Positions 38,559 to 49,169 of a stretch of DNA of 56,407 nucleotides are shown here, in pieces (the stretch's first letter is position 1; each line of letters opens with the position of its first letter). The DNA is taken from NCBI GenBank assembly GCA_029916745.1, contig JARXWK010000022.1, positions 1 to 56,407 of the forward strand. The letters run 5' to 3'. A program made the position numbers and the translations under genes. The notes beneath the pieces were generated by a model. It searched no databases. It saw only the letters and a program-made list of their open reading frames with translations, and was not told the DNA's origin. Origin of the DNA: Dysgonomonadaceae bacterium PH5-43. Its GTDB lineage: Bacteria; Bacteroidota; Bacteroidia; Bacteroidales; Azobacteroidaceae.

Positions 38559-41500
38559 TTATTTACCGCAACAAGATTTATATTTCTTTCCACTACCGCA
38601 AGGGCAAGGGTCGTTGCGTCCTACTGTTTTGTCTACACGCACAGGTTCGCGCTTCTGTTCGCGAGTATCACGTCCTGCAACTTCACCCTGAGTACGTCTT
38701 GCCTCAGACATTTCGTCTTTCTGAGTTTTATATTTACTGTAGTCTGTTTTCCTTTCAGGAGCAGCCTCTTTAATCTCTTGTTCGCGAATATAAACTTGTC
38801 CTCTCATAAGCACCGAAACAGTTTTTCTATTCATCGAGTCGACCATATTCTTGAATAAGTTAAACGACTCTAACTTATAAATCAACAATGGGTCTTTATT
38901 TTCGTAACTTGCATTCTGAACCGATTGTCTTAACTCGTCCATTTCTCTAAGATGTTCTTTCCACGATTCGTCTATAGAATGAAGCAGAATAGCTTTCTCG
39001 AACGATTTTACCACATCTCTTGATTCTGTTTCGTAAGCTTTCTTTAGGTTACAACTGATACTGTAAAACCTTTTACCATCGGTAATAGGAACTATAATGT
39101 TTTCGTAACGTCCACCAAACTCAGTATATGCTTTTTCTATGTTTGGCTGAGCTACTTGAACCATTCTTTCGTTCTTTCGTTTAAAGCTTTCCATTGCCTC
39201 GTTGAATACTTTTTCTGTAAGATTGTTCTTCTTAGAGTCTTTGAATTCTTCTTCTGTTACAGGCACTTCGATAGCCAATGTTTTTGAAACTTCAAAATTC
39301 AGTCCTTCATAATCGTTAGACCCTGAGTATTCTTCAGAGATAGCACTTGATGTATCGTAAATCATATTAAGAACATCTAAACCTATACGCTCTCCCATCA
39401 AGGCATTTCTACGACGTTTGTAAATAACTTCTCTTTGAGAGTTCATAACATCATCGTACTCAAGCAAACGTTTACGGATACCGAAGTTATTTTCTTCTAC
39501 TTTCTTTTGAGCGCGCTCTACTGATTTGTTTAACATATTATGTTCGAGCACTTCTCCTTCTTTGAATCCCATTCGGTCCATCATACCCGCTATTCTTTCA
39601 GAAGCAAACAGACGCATAAGATTATCTTCCAACGATATGAAGAATACAGAAGAACCCGGATCTCCCTGACGACCAGCACGTCCGCGAAGCTGACGGTCTA
39701 CTCGACGAGAGTCGTGTCTTTCCGTTCCTATAATAGCCAAACCACCTGCCGCTTTTACCTCAGGCGATAGCTTAATGTCGGTACCACGACCTGCCATATT
39801 TGTTGCAATAGTAACAGTTCCCGACTGACCAGCCTGCGCTACAATGTCGGCTTCTTTCTGGTGAAGCTTAGCATTCAACACCTGGTGAGGTATTTTGCGC
39901 ATACCGAGCATACGGCTTAACAATTCCGATATTTCTACAGAAGTTGTACCCACAAGCACTGGTCTACCTTGCTCTCTTAACAACACTATTTCTTCTATAA
40001 CCGCCGAATATTTCTCTCTCGCTGTTTTGTAGATACGGTCGTTCATATCATTCCTTGCGATAGGACGATTAGTTGGAATAACTACAACATCTAATTTATA
40101 AATATCCCAAAACTCACCAGCCTCAGTTTCTGCCGTACCCGTCATACCTGAAAGCTTGTTATACATACGGAAATAATTCTGCAAAGTAATAGTTGCAAAA
40201 GTTTGAGTAGCAGCTTCAACCTTTACGGCTTCTTTTGCCTCTATCGCTTGGTGTAGTCCGTCAGAATAACGACGTCCTTCCATTACACGACCAGTTTGCT
40301 CGTCTACAATCTTTACTTTATTATCTACAACTATATATTCAATATCTTTTTCAAACAAAGAATAAGCTTTTAGTAATTGGTTAACCGTATGCACACGCTC
40401 CGATTTAACCGCATAGTTTTGCATAAGCTCATCTTTCTTTACTTGCATTTCCTCGTCAGTACCTCCAGCATTTTCTATTTCAGCCATCGATACCCCAATA
40501 TCTGGCAGCACGAAGAATTGAGGGTCGTCTGAGCTACCAGTAAGAAGGTCTATACCTTTATCTGTAAGCTCTATAGAATTGTTTTTCTCATCAATAACAA
40601 AGTAAAGTTCATCAGTAATTATATGCATCTCTCTGTTTTGTTGCTGCATATAAAACTCTTCAGTCTTTATCATCTGAGCCTTAACTCCTGGTTCACTCAA
40701 ATATTTAATAAGAGCTTTACTCTTTGGCATACCCTTATAAGAACGGAACAACAACTTGAAACCCTCTTCTTTTGTTTTCTCATCATCTGAAGCTATAAGC
40801 TTTTTAGCTTCAGTAAGAAGATTAGTAGTAAGCTTCTTCTGAACATTTACTAAATTCTCTACTCTTGAGCGATATTCTTCATATAATTGTTCTTCTCCCT
40901 TAGGCACAGGACCTGATATAATAAGAGGAGTACGAGCATCATCAATTAAAACCGAGTCGACCTCATCGACAATAGCATAATTATGTTTACGCTGAACAAG
41001 GTCTTTCGGACTAATCGCCATATTATCTCTCAAATAGTCGAAACCAAATTCATTGTTAGTACCGAAAGTAATATCAGCTTCGTAAGCCTTACGACGTTCA
41101 TCTGAATTAGGTTTATGTTTATCTATACAGTCAACAGAAAGACCGTGAAACATATATAAAGGTCCCATCCATTCCGAGTCACGTTTAGATAAATAATCAT
41201 TCACCGTTACAACGTGAACTCCATTGTGAGTCATTGCATTTAAGAAAACCGGTAAAGTTGCCACTAATGTTTTACCTTCCCCAGTTGCCATTTCGGCTAT
41301 TTTACCTTTATGAAGAACAACACCACCAAACAACTGCACATCGTAATGCACCATATCCCAAGTAATTTCATTACCACCAGCATTCCAGTGGTTTTTGAAT
41401 ATTGCCTTATCGCCTTCTATTGTTACAAAGTCGTGATCAAGAGCAAGCTTACGGTCGAATTCGGTGGCCGTAACGGTTATTGTTTCGTTTTCGGTAAATC

Positions 41501-41858
41501 TTCTTGCTGTATCTTTAACTATAGCAAACACTTCGGGAAGAATCTCTTCTAATGTTTTTTCGTGTTGCTCAACTATCTCTTTTTCTATTTTATCAATTTC
41601 GCTCCAAACAGCTTCACGTTCTTCAAGTTCCAAATCTTCGATAGTAGCTTTCAGCTCTTCTATCTTAGCCTTTTGTGTTGCAACCTTTTCTTGAATAAGA
41701 TTCATTAAAGATTGTGTTTTGTTACGAAGTTCGTCATCAGTAAGCGTTTTTATACCTTCGTAAGCAGCTTTTATCTTTTTCACGTAAGGATCTATCTCTT
41801 TTAAGTCTCTTTGCGATTTGTTTCCAAATAGTTTCGTTAGGAAATCATTAAAACCCAT
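38559..41858 (-). CDS. secA: protein translocase ATPase SecA
   Basis: The 1099-residue motor protein has Walker A GEGKT ([23 protein letters not shown], near residue 190), the [19 protein letters not shown] motif, [33 protein letters not shown] and [26 protein letters not shown]. The C-terminus carries a zinc-binding [13 protein letters not shown] tail. It is longer than the E. coli protein (901), with an extra segment of about 150 residues near 330-480, typical of Bacteroidetes. It drives post-translational export through SecYEG. Confidence 0.97.
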   Translation of the reverse strand: MGFNDFLTKLFGNKSQRDLKEIDPYVKKIKAAYEGIKTLTDDELRNKTQSLMNLIQEKVATQKAKIEELKATIEDLELEEREAVWSEIDKIEKEIVEQHEKTLEEILPEVFAIVKDTARRFTENETITVTATEFDRKLALDHDFVTIEGDKAIFKNHWNAGGNEITWDMVHYDVQLFGGVVLHKGKIAEMATGEGKTLVATLPVFLNAMTHNGVHVVTVNDYLSKRDSEWMGPLYMFHGLSVDCIDKHKPNSDERRKAYEADITFGTNNEFGFDYLRDNMAISPKDLVQRKHNYAIVDEVDSVLIDDARTPLIISGPVPKGEEQLYEEYRSRVENLVNVQKKLTTNLLTEAKKLIASDDEKTKEEGFKLLFRSYKGMPKSKALIKYLSEPGVKAQMIKTEEFYMQQQNREMHIITDELYFVIDEKNNSIELTDKGIDLLTGSSDDPQFFVLPDIGVSMAEIENAGGTDEEMQVKKDELMQNYAVKSERVHTVNQLLKAYSLFEKDIEYIVVDNKVKIVDEQTGRVMEGRRYSDGLHQAIEAKEAVKVEAATQTFATITLQNYFRMYNKLSGMTGTAETEAGEFWDIYKLDVVVIPTNRPIARNDMNDRIYKTAREKYSAVIEEIVLLREQGRPVLVGTTSVEISELLSRMLGMRKIPHQVLNAKLHQKEADIVAQAGQSGTVTIATNMAGRGTDIKLSPEVKAAGGLAIIGTERHDSRRVDRQLRGRAGRQGDPGSSVFFISLEDNLMRLFASERIAGMMDRMGFKEGEVLEHNMLNKSVERAQKKVEENNFGIRKRLLEYDDVMNSQREVIYKRRRNALMGERIGLDVLNMIYDTSSAISEEYSGSNDYEGLNFEVSKTLAIEVPVTEEEFKDSKKNNLTEKVFNEAMESFKRKNERMVQVAQPNIEKAYTEFGGRYENIIVPITDGKRFYSISCNLKKAYETESRDVVKSFEKAILLHSIDESWKEHLREMDELRQSVQNASYENKDPLLIYKLESFNLFKNMVDSMNRKTVSVLMRGQVYIREQEIKEAAPERKTDYSKYKTQKDEMSEARRTQGEVAGRDTREQKREPVRVDKTVGRNDPCPCGSGKKYKSCCGK

Positions 41859-41937
41859 AATTTTATATTGTTAGTTTATTATTCTTATTAATTAATTGTG
41901 AAGTTTCTTTTCAACTTCTTTTGTAAAACACTTGTTT

Positions 41938-43509
41938 CTAATTCTTTATTATCAACTCTTCAAGCGGCGTACCTCTACTACCATTAGGCGGTCTTATTCT
42001 AAGTATATAAGATATAGATGGTGCAATATCTATAGACTCTACTGTTCTATAGGTATCTCCTTTTTCTATTCTATTACCAAAGAATATCAACGGAGTTGAT
42101 ATATTTATTTGTTTTTGATAGTTGTTTACTTTACCATCTTCTATAACAATCCAACCAGGCTGAAGTTCAATAAAAATATCGCCACTTAATTTAGAGTTCA
42201 TAGCTCGGCGATAGTAAGCCGACTTACCATTATCATCTATAAGCCACTCATCAGCAGTAGTTACGTCTTGCACTCCACTAAACTCATAAACAAACTCAGC
42301 AGCTTCTCTTATTATATCTATATTTTTAAGTCGCTTTTCTTCTATTAGTTTTTTATTAAGATAAATCTGTTGATTATGATAAGCCGTAACCCAATTTCCT
42401 TGTCCATACTTAGCCATCAAGTACATATTCAACAAAGCAGCACAACGATTAGGATAAAACTCTCCCTGAACCTTTGTTCCTTCTGGTAATTTATTTATCG
42501 AATCATAGTAACCTGTAGAAGAAAGAACTATAAGAGCATTCTTTAATCCAATTTTACGTTCTACTACGTCAATAATTTTCTCTAAATCTTGATCTAATCT
42601 GTAATAAATATCTTGTATTTCATAGCTATACTCCTCACTTTCTTCTCCTAATTTATAATTACCAGCATAATAAGTAATTGATAACATATCAGGATAATTA
42701 TCAATACCAAACCCTGCCGACTCTACAAATTTAACCGCAAGGTCTGTTATCTCTGCATTAATCAGAGATGTTTGTTTTATTTTTGAATATCTGTAAGGGT
42801 CTGACTTGCTAAACGTGTATGCGAAAGGTGAGTTTCTTTGCGAGTAAGGAAATCCTATATAATGCGAATGCGATTGTGTCCAAGTTTTCTCAGAATAGTT
42901 TCCAATAGCCGAAGACGCATTAAATCTATCCACATAATAAGGCACTTCTTTATAGTAAGTTGTAGTTGCCCATTTACCATTCTGGTTATCCAACCAAAAC
43001 ACTCCATTAGCATTCTTTCCTCCCGATATTATTGCCTGTGCAGCATTCGGAGCTATAGCATAAACTTTGCTTTTATTATCTGAAGCTATCTTTAGTTCAT
43101 CAACTATAGTGCCTGCCTTTAAAGCCAAAGGAGACAGTTTGTCGGTTGTGTAATTACCTAAATAACTATCGTCGGCAACTATCGAAACTTCTATATTTTT
43201 AGCAAGATCTAATTTATAGTTTCCAACAATACCATTATAATAAGGATAAGTGCCTGTGTAGATATTGGCAATAGAAGAAGCTTCATCTAAATTAGGGAAA
43301 CCAAATTCTACATTATGGTAAACCAAACCTTCGTTTAGAAGACGTTTAAATCCTTTTTCTCCAAATGTAGATTGAAAATATTGTAGATAATCATCTCTTA
43401 ATTGGTCTACAACTATATTCACAACCAATTTGGGCACAGCTTCGGTATGTTGTGCCTGCAAACCGGTTACAGTTAATAACGCAATAAGAGGGGCTAACCA
43501 TTTATTCAT
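41938..43509 (-). CDS. alkaline phosphatase-fold (PafA-like) protein lacking catalytic residues
   Basis: The 523-residue secreted protein has a signal peptide (LAPLIALLTVTGLQAQ) and the PafA-like fold markers: VVNIVVDQLRDDYLQYF, ANIYTGTYPYYNGIVGN, TTYYKEVPYYVDRFN, YRLDQDLEKIIDVVERKIG and STPLIFFGNRI. By comparison with PafA, only the first aspartate (D35) and the asparagine of GIVGN remain. The nucleophile region is FPNLDEASSIAN rather than TxxGHA. The SxKDR motif is APNAA. DxxxH is GNYKL. DH is TG, and the last HGS is lost. It is therefore probably a pseudoenzyme. It is cotranscribed with the DUF4105 gene, overlapping it by 4 bases. Confidence 0.8.
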   Translation of the reverse strand: MNKWLAPLIALLTVTGLQAQHTEAVPKLVVNIVVDQLRDDYLQYFQSTFGEKGFKRLLNEGLVYHNVEFGFPNLDEASSIANIYTGTYPYYNGIVGNYKLDLAKNIEVSIVADDSYLGNYTTDKLSPLALKAGTIVDELKIASDNKSKVYAIAPNAAQAIISGGKNANGVFWLDNQNGKWATTTYYKEVPYYVDRFNASSAIGNYSEKTWTQSHSHYIGFPYSQRNSPFAYTFSKSDPYRYSKIKQTSLINAEITDLAVKFVESAGFGIDNYPDMLSITYYAGNYKLGEESEEYSYEIQDIYYRLDQDLEKIIDVVERKIGLKNALIVLSSTGYYDSINKLPEGTKVQGEFYPNRCAALLNMYLMAKYGQGNWVTAYHNQQIYLNKKLIEEKRLKNIDIIREAAEFVYEFSGVQDVTTADEWLIDDNGKSAYYRRAMNSKLSGDIFIELQPGWIVIEDGKVNNYQKQINISTPLIFFGNRIEKGDTYRTVESIDIAPSISYILRIRPPNGSRGTPLEELIIKN

Positions 43510-44684
43510 CGTCTTTCTTTTTTTGCGTTAACTAACCAAAGTGCCGAAGCCATTCCAATAGACATAATAAAAGGAATATTCGCAAGGCTGAACACTTGAG
43601 GCAACCAGCACCAGCTAATCAACAAGAAGCACAAAAGTAATAAATTAACTGTATGATACAAGGATATTAAGCTATAAGATTTCTTAAAACAATATCCTAA
43701 CAATGCTATAAAATGAAAAGGGTGCAACCATAATATATTCCAATTAGGCGACACACAAGGGTGAGGTGAATAGCACACTAAAAATACGACAACACACCCT
43801 GCCAAAGCTGTAATAAAAAACAATACTCCAAAGAATCCTCTATAAAGTCGTTTCTTTTTTATTCCTAAAACGAATAAACATATACATATCAATAACAAAA
43901 GAACACCCACAAACATTGGCGTAGCAAAAAATACAGATGCTTTATCTGTTTGAGGAACAGACTGTACAATATTGCGTTTAGAAAGAACTAAAGGTCGGTA
44001 CTCCTCTTGTTTTTCTATATATGTTTCATCTAATATCTTCATAAGCTTTTCAGGAAGGAACATTTCTTCTCGAACCGATATTAAGGAGTCAGCTCCGCTA
44101 CCAATTACTAAGTCTATTCCAAAAGCCATAAAAGGATAAGGGTCGACACACGAATGTATCAAATCTCGGAATGTTACATTTGCTTTTTGCTCTGGATATT
44201 TCAACGAGTTCGCTGTCGATACTTCTATAATATCTCGTATTCTTGAAGTACAGTTATCAAACAAAAAGTTGTATCTATAAAAGAGATTTTCGGGCTGTAA
44301 GTTTTCACTCACTATTTTAAGCAACTGCTCTTTCTCTTCGTTATTCAGATTAAGAATCTGCTCTTCTACCGCAGCATTAGAACTACTATAAAAATAAATA
44401 AAATAACTAAAAGGAGCTGTACTTAAGAAATAATCAGCCTCGCCCTTTATAAAACGGAAAGAAAAACCAAGTGCATCTTCAAAATCAAAACTTCCCCAGT
44501 TAAGCACCTCATCATATCCTTCATAAGGATTATGAAGTCGCAATGCCGAATGTCCATAAACAGTGTACACCTCATTTGGTCGAGGCATAACCGTAAGTAA
44601 ACTCACTTTCAGACTATCTAAACCTATTGCACTAACCGAGAATGATGTAATAAACAGTAATAAAGCAACTATATATTTCTTCAC
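43506..44684 (-). CDS. DUF4105 / Lnb-type membrane protein
   Basis: The 392-residue protein has a signal peptide (YIVALLLFITSFSVSA), an extracytoplasmic DUF4105 domain with conserved histidine (H45, in YGHSALRL) and cysteine (C145, in LFDNCTSRIRD), and four or more C-terminal membrane segments after residue 240. The histidine/cysteine pair is the catalytic signature of NlpC/P60-like and Lnb-type acyltransferases. The family includes a Bacteroides protein reported to N-acylate lipoproteins. That function here is inference. It starts the two-gene operon with the pseudo-phosphatase. The -7 box TATATTTG is at 44710-44717. Confidence 0.8.
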   Translation of the reverse strand: MKKYIVALLLFITSFSVSAIGLDSLKVSLLTVMPRPNEVYTVYGHSALRLHNPYEGYDEVLNWGSFDFEDALGFSFRFIKGEADYFLSTAPFSYFIYFYSSSNAAVEEQILNLNNEEKEQLLKIVSENLQPENLFYRYNFLFDNCTSRIRDIIEVSTANSLKYPEQKANVTFRDLIHSCVDPYPFMAFGIDLVIGSGADSLISVREEMFLPEKLMKILDETYIEKQEEYRPLVLSKRNIVQSVPQTDKASVFFATPMFVGVLLLLICICLFVLGIKKKRLYRGFFGVLFFITALAGCVVVFLVCYSPHPCVSPNWNILWLHPFHFIALLGYCFKKSYSLISLYHTVNLLLLCFLLISWCWLPQVFSLANIPFIMSIGMASALWLVNAKKERR

Positions 44685-44709
44685 AAATTCAACATCTTTA
44701 ATTATACTG

Positions 44710-44717
44710 CAAATATA
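44710..44717 (-). promoter_or_regulatory. -7 box for the DUF4105 operon
   Basis: The minus strand reads TATATTTG, a perfect TAnnTTTG. The start would be near 44703, giving a 19-base leader. Confidence 0.55.
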
Positions 44718-45118
44718 ATATATTTTTAGCTCTTATTTTTTAACTATACAACTTTTATCTTGCAGGTTATCTGTATTAAACTCATAAATCTACAAAGTAA
44801 AAAACACAAAGGCTGATAAAACAATACATTTTTTTGCTGCTTCGTCCAAATTCTCGACATTTTTTCTCCTTACTTATTTCTACAAGATTGTTATTATTTC
44901 TATTATTTTGATATTACAAACCCTTTGCTTAACTTTCAGAGAGGAGCAAGAGCGTAAGCAAGCTACCCCAATAGGCAACTATCTGCAATTCCTTAACTCT
45001 CGGAGAAGAGCATAAAAGTTAGCGAGTGGACAAATGCACAGCTCTACCCCTCTCTCGAAGAGCTTCTCCGCTCTCTGGAGAACTCCCTTATCGTTGTTAC
45101 CAAAGAGGCGAGTTGTTT

Positions 45119-45298
45119 CTTAGTAGATACCCCTCGTCGTTCTTAGTAGATAGGCGAGGTACTTCTTAGTAGAGACCCGATGTAGCTCTTAGTAGAACGG
45201 TCTCGTCTTTATACTTAAAGCACCCCGTCGTTCTTAGTAGAGAGACATCGCCTCTCTTAGTAGAGAGGGAAGGGGTCTCTTAGTAGAGAGACGACCCT
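45119..45298 (+). repeat. 23-bp-period repeat array with constant and variable halves
   Basis: CTTAGTAGA starts at 45119, 45142, 45165, 45188, 45233, 45256 and 45279. All spacings are exactly 23 bases except one of 45, which hides a decayed unit near 45211. Each unit has a constant TTCTTAGTAGA-like half and a variable half of about 12 bases. No protein frame is seen. It sits in a 719-base gap (44685-45403). The AT-rich first part of that gap (to about 44930) holds only the promoter. The part from 44930 to 45118 has GAGAGG/CTCTC-rich imperfect repeats. Confidence 0.75.
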
Positions 45299-45300
45299 AA

Positions 45301-45319
45301 GTGAAACTTTGTGTTTCAC
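45301..45319. repeat. perfect hairpin after the 23-bp array
   Basis: GTGAAAC and GTTTCAC form a 7-bp stem around TTTGT. It is followed by AGTTAAAAACTAAAAG-type sequence, which also occurs at 56131-56262. Confidence 0.5.
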
Positions 45320-45382
45320 AAGTTAAAAACTAAAAGATAAAAACTAAAAGTTAGCACAAAGCGAAGCCAATCGCAATGCACA

Positions 45383-45400
45383 GTAGAGACGTGGCATGCC
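45383..45400. repeat. half of a palindromic repeat, cut at its centre
   Basis: GTAGAGACGTGGCATGCC is the left half of a palindrome of the form GTAGAGACGTGGCATGCC-ACGTCTCTAC, which I recall as a widespread intergenic hairpin in Bacteroidetes and others. Only the central GGCATGCC is complete. From 45401 the sequence becomes recombinase coding sequence. The join looks like an old recombination or insertion breakpoint. Confidence 0.45.
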
Positions 45401-45403
45401 GTA

Positions 45404-46522
45404 GTGGATGATAAGAAAAAGTGCGTGAAACGTGCTTGCCCTGAATATGACGAAATTGAAATCACTCTGAATAAAATCAATTTACGATTATCTAACATCC
45501 TGGACTATGCCAACGAAAACGAGATTGAACCAACGGTTGACTTTGTCTTGAAAGAATTGGCAACGGAAAGAGAATACGAGCAAAAGCAGGCTCGACTGGA
45601 TTCATTTGCTATGCTGGATAAATATATCGAAGAGAAAGCACCATTTGTATCGAAAGATCAGGTTAAAGACTACAAGAGCCTGCGTAAGCACTTGAACGCA
45701 TTCAAAGCATACTCTTCCCAACCTATTACTTTCCGCAACCTAAACTTGAAATTTTATAATGAGTTTATGGATTACTTATTCTACAAAGCGATTAAGCCAG
45801 ATGGAGAAATCGGATTGGTTACTAATTCTGCCGGGAAAGTAGTGCGAATGCTTAAAGGTTTTGCAAACTACCAAATGGCAAAAGGTGCGATTCCGACTAT
45901 TGACTTGAAATGCTTTAAAGTTGTAGAGGAAGAAACAGATGCTATATATTTGAGTGAGAATGAACTGGGAAAGATTTATAATTTGAATTTGTCTGATGAT
46001 AAGGAACTGGAAGAAATTAGAGATATTTTTATTGTCGGATGCTTCACTGGTCTTCGATACAGTGACTTATCTACGCTTAATCCCGAACATATTGATCTAA
46101 CAAATGAGGTTATCAACTTGAAACAGCGCAAAGTACACAAGGCTGTAGTTATTCCGATGATAGATTATGTTCCTACTATTTTGAAGAAATACAACTATGC
46201 TTTGCCCAAAGTCTCCTCTTACAAATTCAATGAAAGAGTAAAGGAGTTAGGAGAGAAAATAAAATTAAATCAGAAAGTTGAAATTGTCCGAAAGAAAGGG
46301 AATACCAGAGTTGTTGATGTTTATAAAAAATACGAACTGATCTCCTCACATACCTGTCGACGGTCGTTCTGTACCAATATGTACCTTTCCGGTTTCCCTG
46401 CCGAGGAACTCATGCGAATATCCGGACATAAAAGCCCTGCAGCATTTATGCGATATATCAAAGTTGATAATATGCAGGCGGCAAACAGGTTGAAAGCATT
46501 GCGTAATAGTTTGCAGAAATAA
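45404..46522 (+). pseudogene. tyrosine recombinase (integrase) lacking its N-terminal arm-binding domain
   Basis: The 372-residue frame has a SAM-like core-binding domain (KDYKSLRKHLNAFKAYSSQPITFRNLNLKFYNEFMDYLFY) and the complete catalytic domain: GCFTGLRYSDLSTL (Arg I), SSHTCRRSFCTNMYLSG (His-x-x-Arg) and ISGHKSPAAFMRYIKV (His, Tyr). The first residues (CVKRACPEYDEI) correspond to the end of the arm-type DNA-binding domain, so about 50 residues are missing. The frame starts at a GTG right at the palindrome breakpoint and stays open upstream. It is probably a remnant of the element that brought in the restriction genes. Confidence 0.75.
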
Positions 46523-46593
46523 ACTAACCCAAATTAAGAGGAGTAATATAGTGATTCAATAGATGATATCTGTTGAATTTCAAATGCAAATTA

Positions 46594-48261
46594 CTAACTT
46601 TCTATATTTCTTCTAAATTCTACCAGTACTGAATCCGTATAATTCTGCATATCAGAAAAATTATTTTTAGATGAAGTAATTTCTACAAATTCAGCAATTT
46701 GATATGGTTTAAGATAAAACTTCTGTTCTTTTGTTTTATGCATTACGATGCAATACTTATAAAATTCTGAAGTATCTTCATGAACATATGGAGCTACAAA
46801 GGATAAGTATTTTGTATTGTATTTATTTAGATTATTATCTTCCTTAAAATGACGAATAACCGAAGTTGTTTCGTTATTAAGTTGCTGTGTCTTGTTGCGA
46901 ATAAGAGTTACTTCTATCAACCAATATAGATTATTAGAATAGACTTCAATATCCCCTTTGTTACCGGGCGCATGAGAAATGGGCAAACCTATATAATCAG
47001 CCTTATAATTAGGTCTTATAGCATATTCATCTCCATATTTAAGAGCAAGGATAAGACTTAAATAAAACTCCAACTTCAAAGGTTCTGCAATATACTTAAA
47101 AGACGGTATTACATTATGCGAACTGCCAATATGTCTAATACTCTCAAATAACTTATTTTCATCCAAGTTATACATCTCAATTATTTCAGATGCCTTTTTT
47201 GCATACTCAAAACCGTCTTTCTGAATCAAAGAATCGCGATACGCAGAAATAACATTTAAAAATACCTTATTGTAACTTTCTAGCTTTTGAAAATATAAAT
47301 AAGCATCCGCTTTCTCTTCTTCGGTAATAGAAACAGATATTTTTAATAGTTCATTTATGTAACCGTCATTCGCAACATTTCTAAAAATCATCACATTACC
47401 TCTAAACTGTACGGAAATAAACCCAGATATAATTAATAACCTTAAGACGACATCTGGATAGTCTCGAAGTATAGTTTGAGATTTCAGGTTAGTATTATAT
47501 TCTTCTCTTACATACTCCAAAACATCTTCAGAGCTAGCTAGTGTATGCTCTTTTATTGTTTTCATAAATTCTGGAATATTTCCTTTTCTGCTAAATGTAG
47601 AAATGATAAATTGCTCGTAAGAAAGTCGTCCTTTTTCTTGCAACATCTCTAATATAAATCGAAAAAAGTTGAAGTCGTTTGATACATTTCTATATGGAGA
47701 CCTACGATTATACTTCATTGCTTGAATTGAAAACGCTTCCTGTTCATCAAGTTTATCACTAATTAACATCGTTGCTATTTCTGAAAAAAGTAATGGCTTA
47801 TTATATTGAGCATAAACAAATCCCAACTCTGATAGAGTTCTCATATATGTCCAAAATCGAGATTGATAACCAGAGGGAAAACCTCCGTCTGCTCGTCTTG
47901 TACTATTAACTATAATAACTTCTCCAGAAATACTTTCAATAGTAGAATCTTCATTGATTTCAACATCAGTACTTGATACAATCCCATTCAAATATAGAGA
48001 AGATACAACTTTGAGCAAAATATTGTCATTCAGTTCTTCGCCTATAAAAGGTTCAATTGCAGTAAGAATCCCCTTATAACGTTCGGGATTTCTGACCGCT
48101 GTTTCAAATGCCATTTGTTTGTATGTAGGTGTCCTTTTTTTCATATTCTCTTTTTTTGATTTCCTGTGGGGTGGTAAATTCCGCAATATCCTTGAATTTG
48201 CCATTGCTTCTGCATAGGCTCTTCTTTTTGCTCGATTAGAACCTTTATTTCTCTTTTTCAT
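46594..48261 (-). CDS. type IIS-like restriction endonuclease, AlwI family
   Basis: The 555-residue protein starts MKKRNKGSNRAKRRAYAEAMANSRI. It resembles the AlwI/PleI/MlyI/BstNBI family: RRADGGFPSGYQSRFWTYMRTLSELGFVYAQYNKPLLFSEIATMLISDKLDEQEAFSIQAMKYNRRSPYRN. The nuclease site is probably GDIEVYSNNLYWLIEVTLIRN (near residues 437-457), a D...ExT variant of PD-(D/E)xK. Members cut outside asymmetric 5-bp sites such as GGATC or GAGTC. The exact site is not known here. It overlaps the second methylase by 4 bases. Confidence 0.85.
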   Translation of the reverse strand: MKKRNKGSNRAKRRAYAEAMANSRILRNLPPHRKSKKENMKKRTPTYKQMAFETAVRNPERYKGILTAIEPFIGEELNDNILLKVVSSLYLNGIVSSTDVEINEDSTIESISGEVIIVNSTRRADGGFPSGYQSRFWTYMRTLSELGFVYAQYNKPLLFSEIATMLISDKLDEQEAFSIQAMKYNRRSPYRNVSNDFNFFRFILEMLQEKGRLSYEQFIISTFSRKGNIPEFMKTIKEHTLASSEDVLEYVREEYNTNLKSQTILRDYPDVVLRLLIISGFISVQFRGNVMIFRNVANDGYINELLKISVSITEEEKADAYLYFQKLESYNKVFLNVISAYRDSLIQKDGFEYAKKASEIIEMYNLDENKLFESIRHIGSSHNVIPSFKYIAEPLKLEFYLSLILALKYGDEYAIRPNYKADYIGLPISHAPGNKGDIEVYSNNLYWLIEVTLIRNKTQQLNNETTSVIRHFKEDNNLNKYNTKYLSFVAPYVHEDTSEFYKYCIVMHKTKEQKFYLKPYQIAEFVEITSSKNNFSDMQNYTDSVLVEFRRNIES

Positions 48262-49169
48262 TGATAATTTGTTACTAAAACCTCTGTAAAGTTCTTTATC
48301 GTATTATCATGATAACTAATATAATTACTCGTTATCCCATGCTTATTATATCTCTCTGCCCAATCAAGGAATAAATCGTTGACCTTTCCTTTGTAATGGG
48401 TAACATTTGAGATTGCAAATTTAACGTTTTTCTCGTTCAAATCATCTAACATTGAGAGTAATTCACTTTCTGTCTGCATATTCCAATATTTATTGTATTC
48501 ACTGAATGTGATCAAGTAAGGAGGGTCTAAATAGACAAAGTCATTCTCTAGCCACTCCATAGAATTGAAATAGTCCTTAAAATCCAAATTAGACCAGTGT
48601 ATTGTCCTATGTTTATTTATCACAAAATAGTTGTATAGAGCATCATATACATTTTTGTTAAAGTCTACATTACCTACAGGTAAATTATATTTATCTGATG
48701 AGTTAAATCTCAACATTCGGTTAAAACCATAGATTAGTAACACATAAAGTTCTGCAAGGCTTTTATTTTTAGCATTGTTATAGTGGTGTTTCAGTCTATT
48801 GAAATTATCTCGATTAAAATGAGCGTAATACGTTTTTTTATATTGTTTCTTCAGTTCTTGTGGAACTATATCTCTCTGAAAGGAGAATGACAGATGATAC
48901 CTGTTGATTATTGAAGAGATAAGTTTAAAAAAATCTTCTTCTCTGTTCGTGTAAGAACATAAAAATTCATGAAGATCAATGACATGATTGTCAATATCAT
49001 TCAAAAAATATTCATTCGCTCTTATATTCAGGAAAACAGAACCACCACCAACAAACGGCTCAAAGAACCGATTGATAGTGGAGGGAAAATATTCTTTAAT
49101 TTCTCTGATGAGTTTATATTTGTCCCCAACATAAAAGAGTGGGGAACGATTTATTTTTTCTTGCTTCAT
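48258..49169 (-). CDS. DNA adenine methyltransferase (D12 class) of the R-M system
   Basis: The 303-residue enzyme starts MKQEKINRSPLFYVGDKYKLIREIKEYF, the normal D12 opening. It has RFFEPFVGGGSVFLNIRANEYFLNDIDNHVIDL (SAM) and FVYLDPPYLITFSEYNKYW (catalytic DPPY). An upstream in-frame start at 49250 would lengthen it but would cut deep into the first methylase and adds no D12 sequence. The ATG chosen overlaps that gene by 56 bases. It would methylate one strand of the asymmetric target, with the upstream methylase doing the other. Confidence 0.9.
   Translation of the reverse strand: MKQEKINRSPLFYVGDKYKLIREIKEYFPSTINRFFEPFVGGGSVFLNIRANEYFLNDIDNHVIDLHEFLCSYTNREEDFFKLISSIINRYHLSFSFQRDIVPQELKKQYKKTYYAHFNRDNFNRLKHHYNNAKNKSLAELYVLLIYGFNRMLRFNSSDKYNLPVGNVDFNKNVYDALYNYFVINKHRTIHWSNLDFKDYFNSMEWLENDFVYLDPPYLITFSEYNKYWNMQTESELLSMLDDLNEKNVKFAISNVTHYKGKVNDLFLDWAERYNKHGITSNYISYHDNTIKNFTEVLVTNYQ

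Noticed and set aside
45119-45298. CRISPR array
   Set aside because: The period is 23 bases with an 11-base constant part. CRISPR repeats and spacers are each about 25-40 bases, and no cas gene is nearby.
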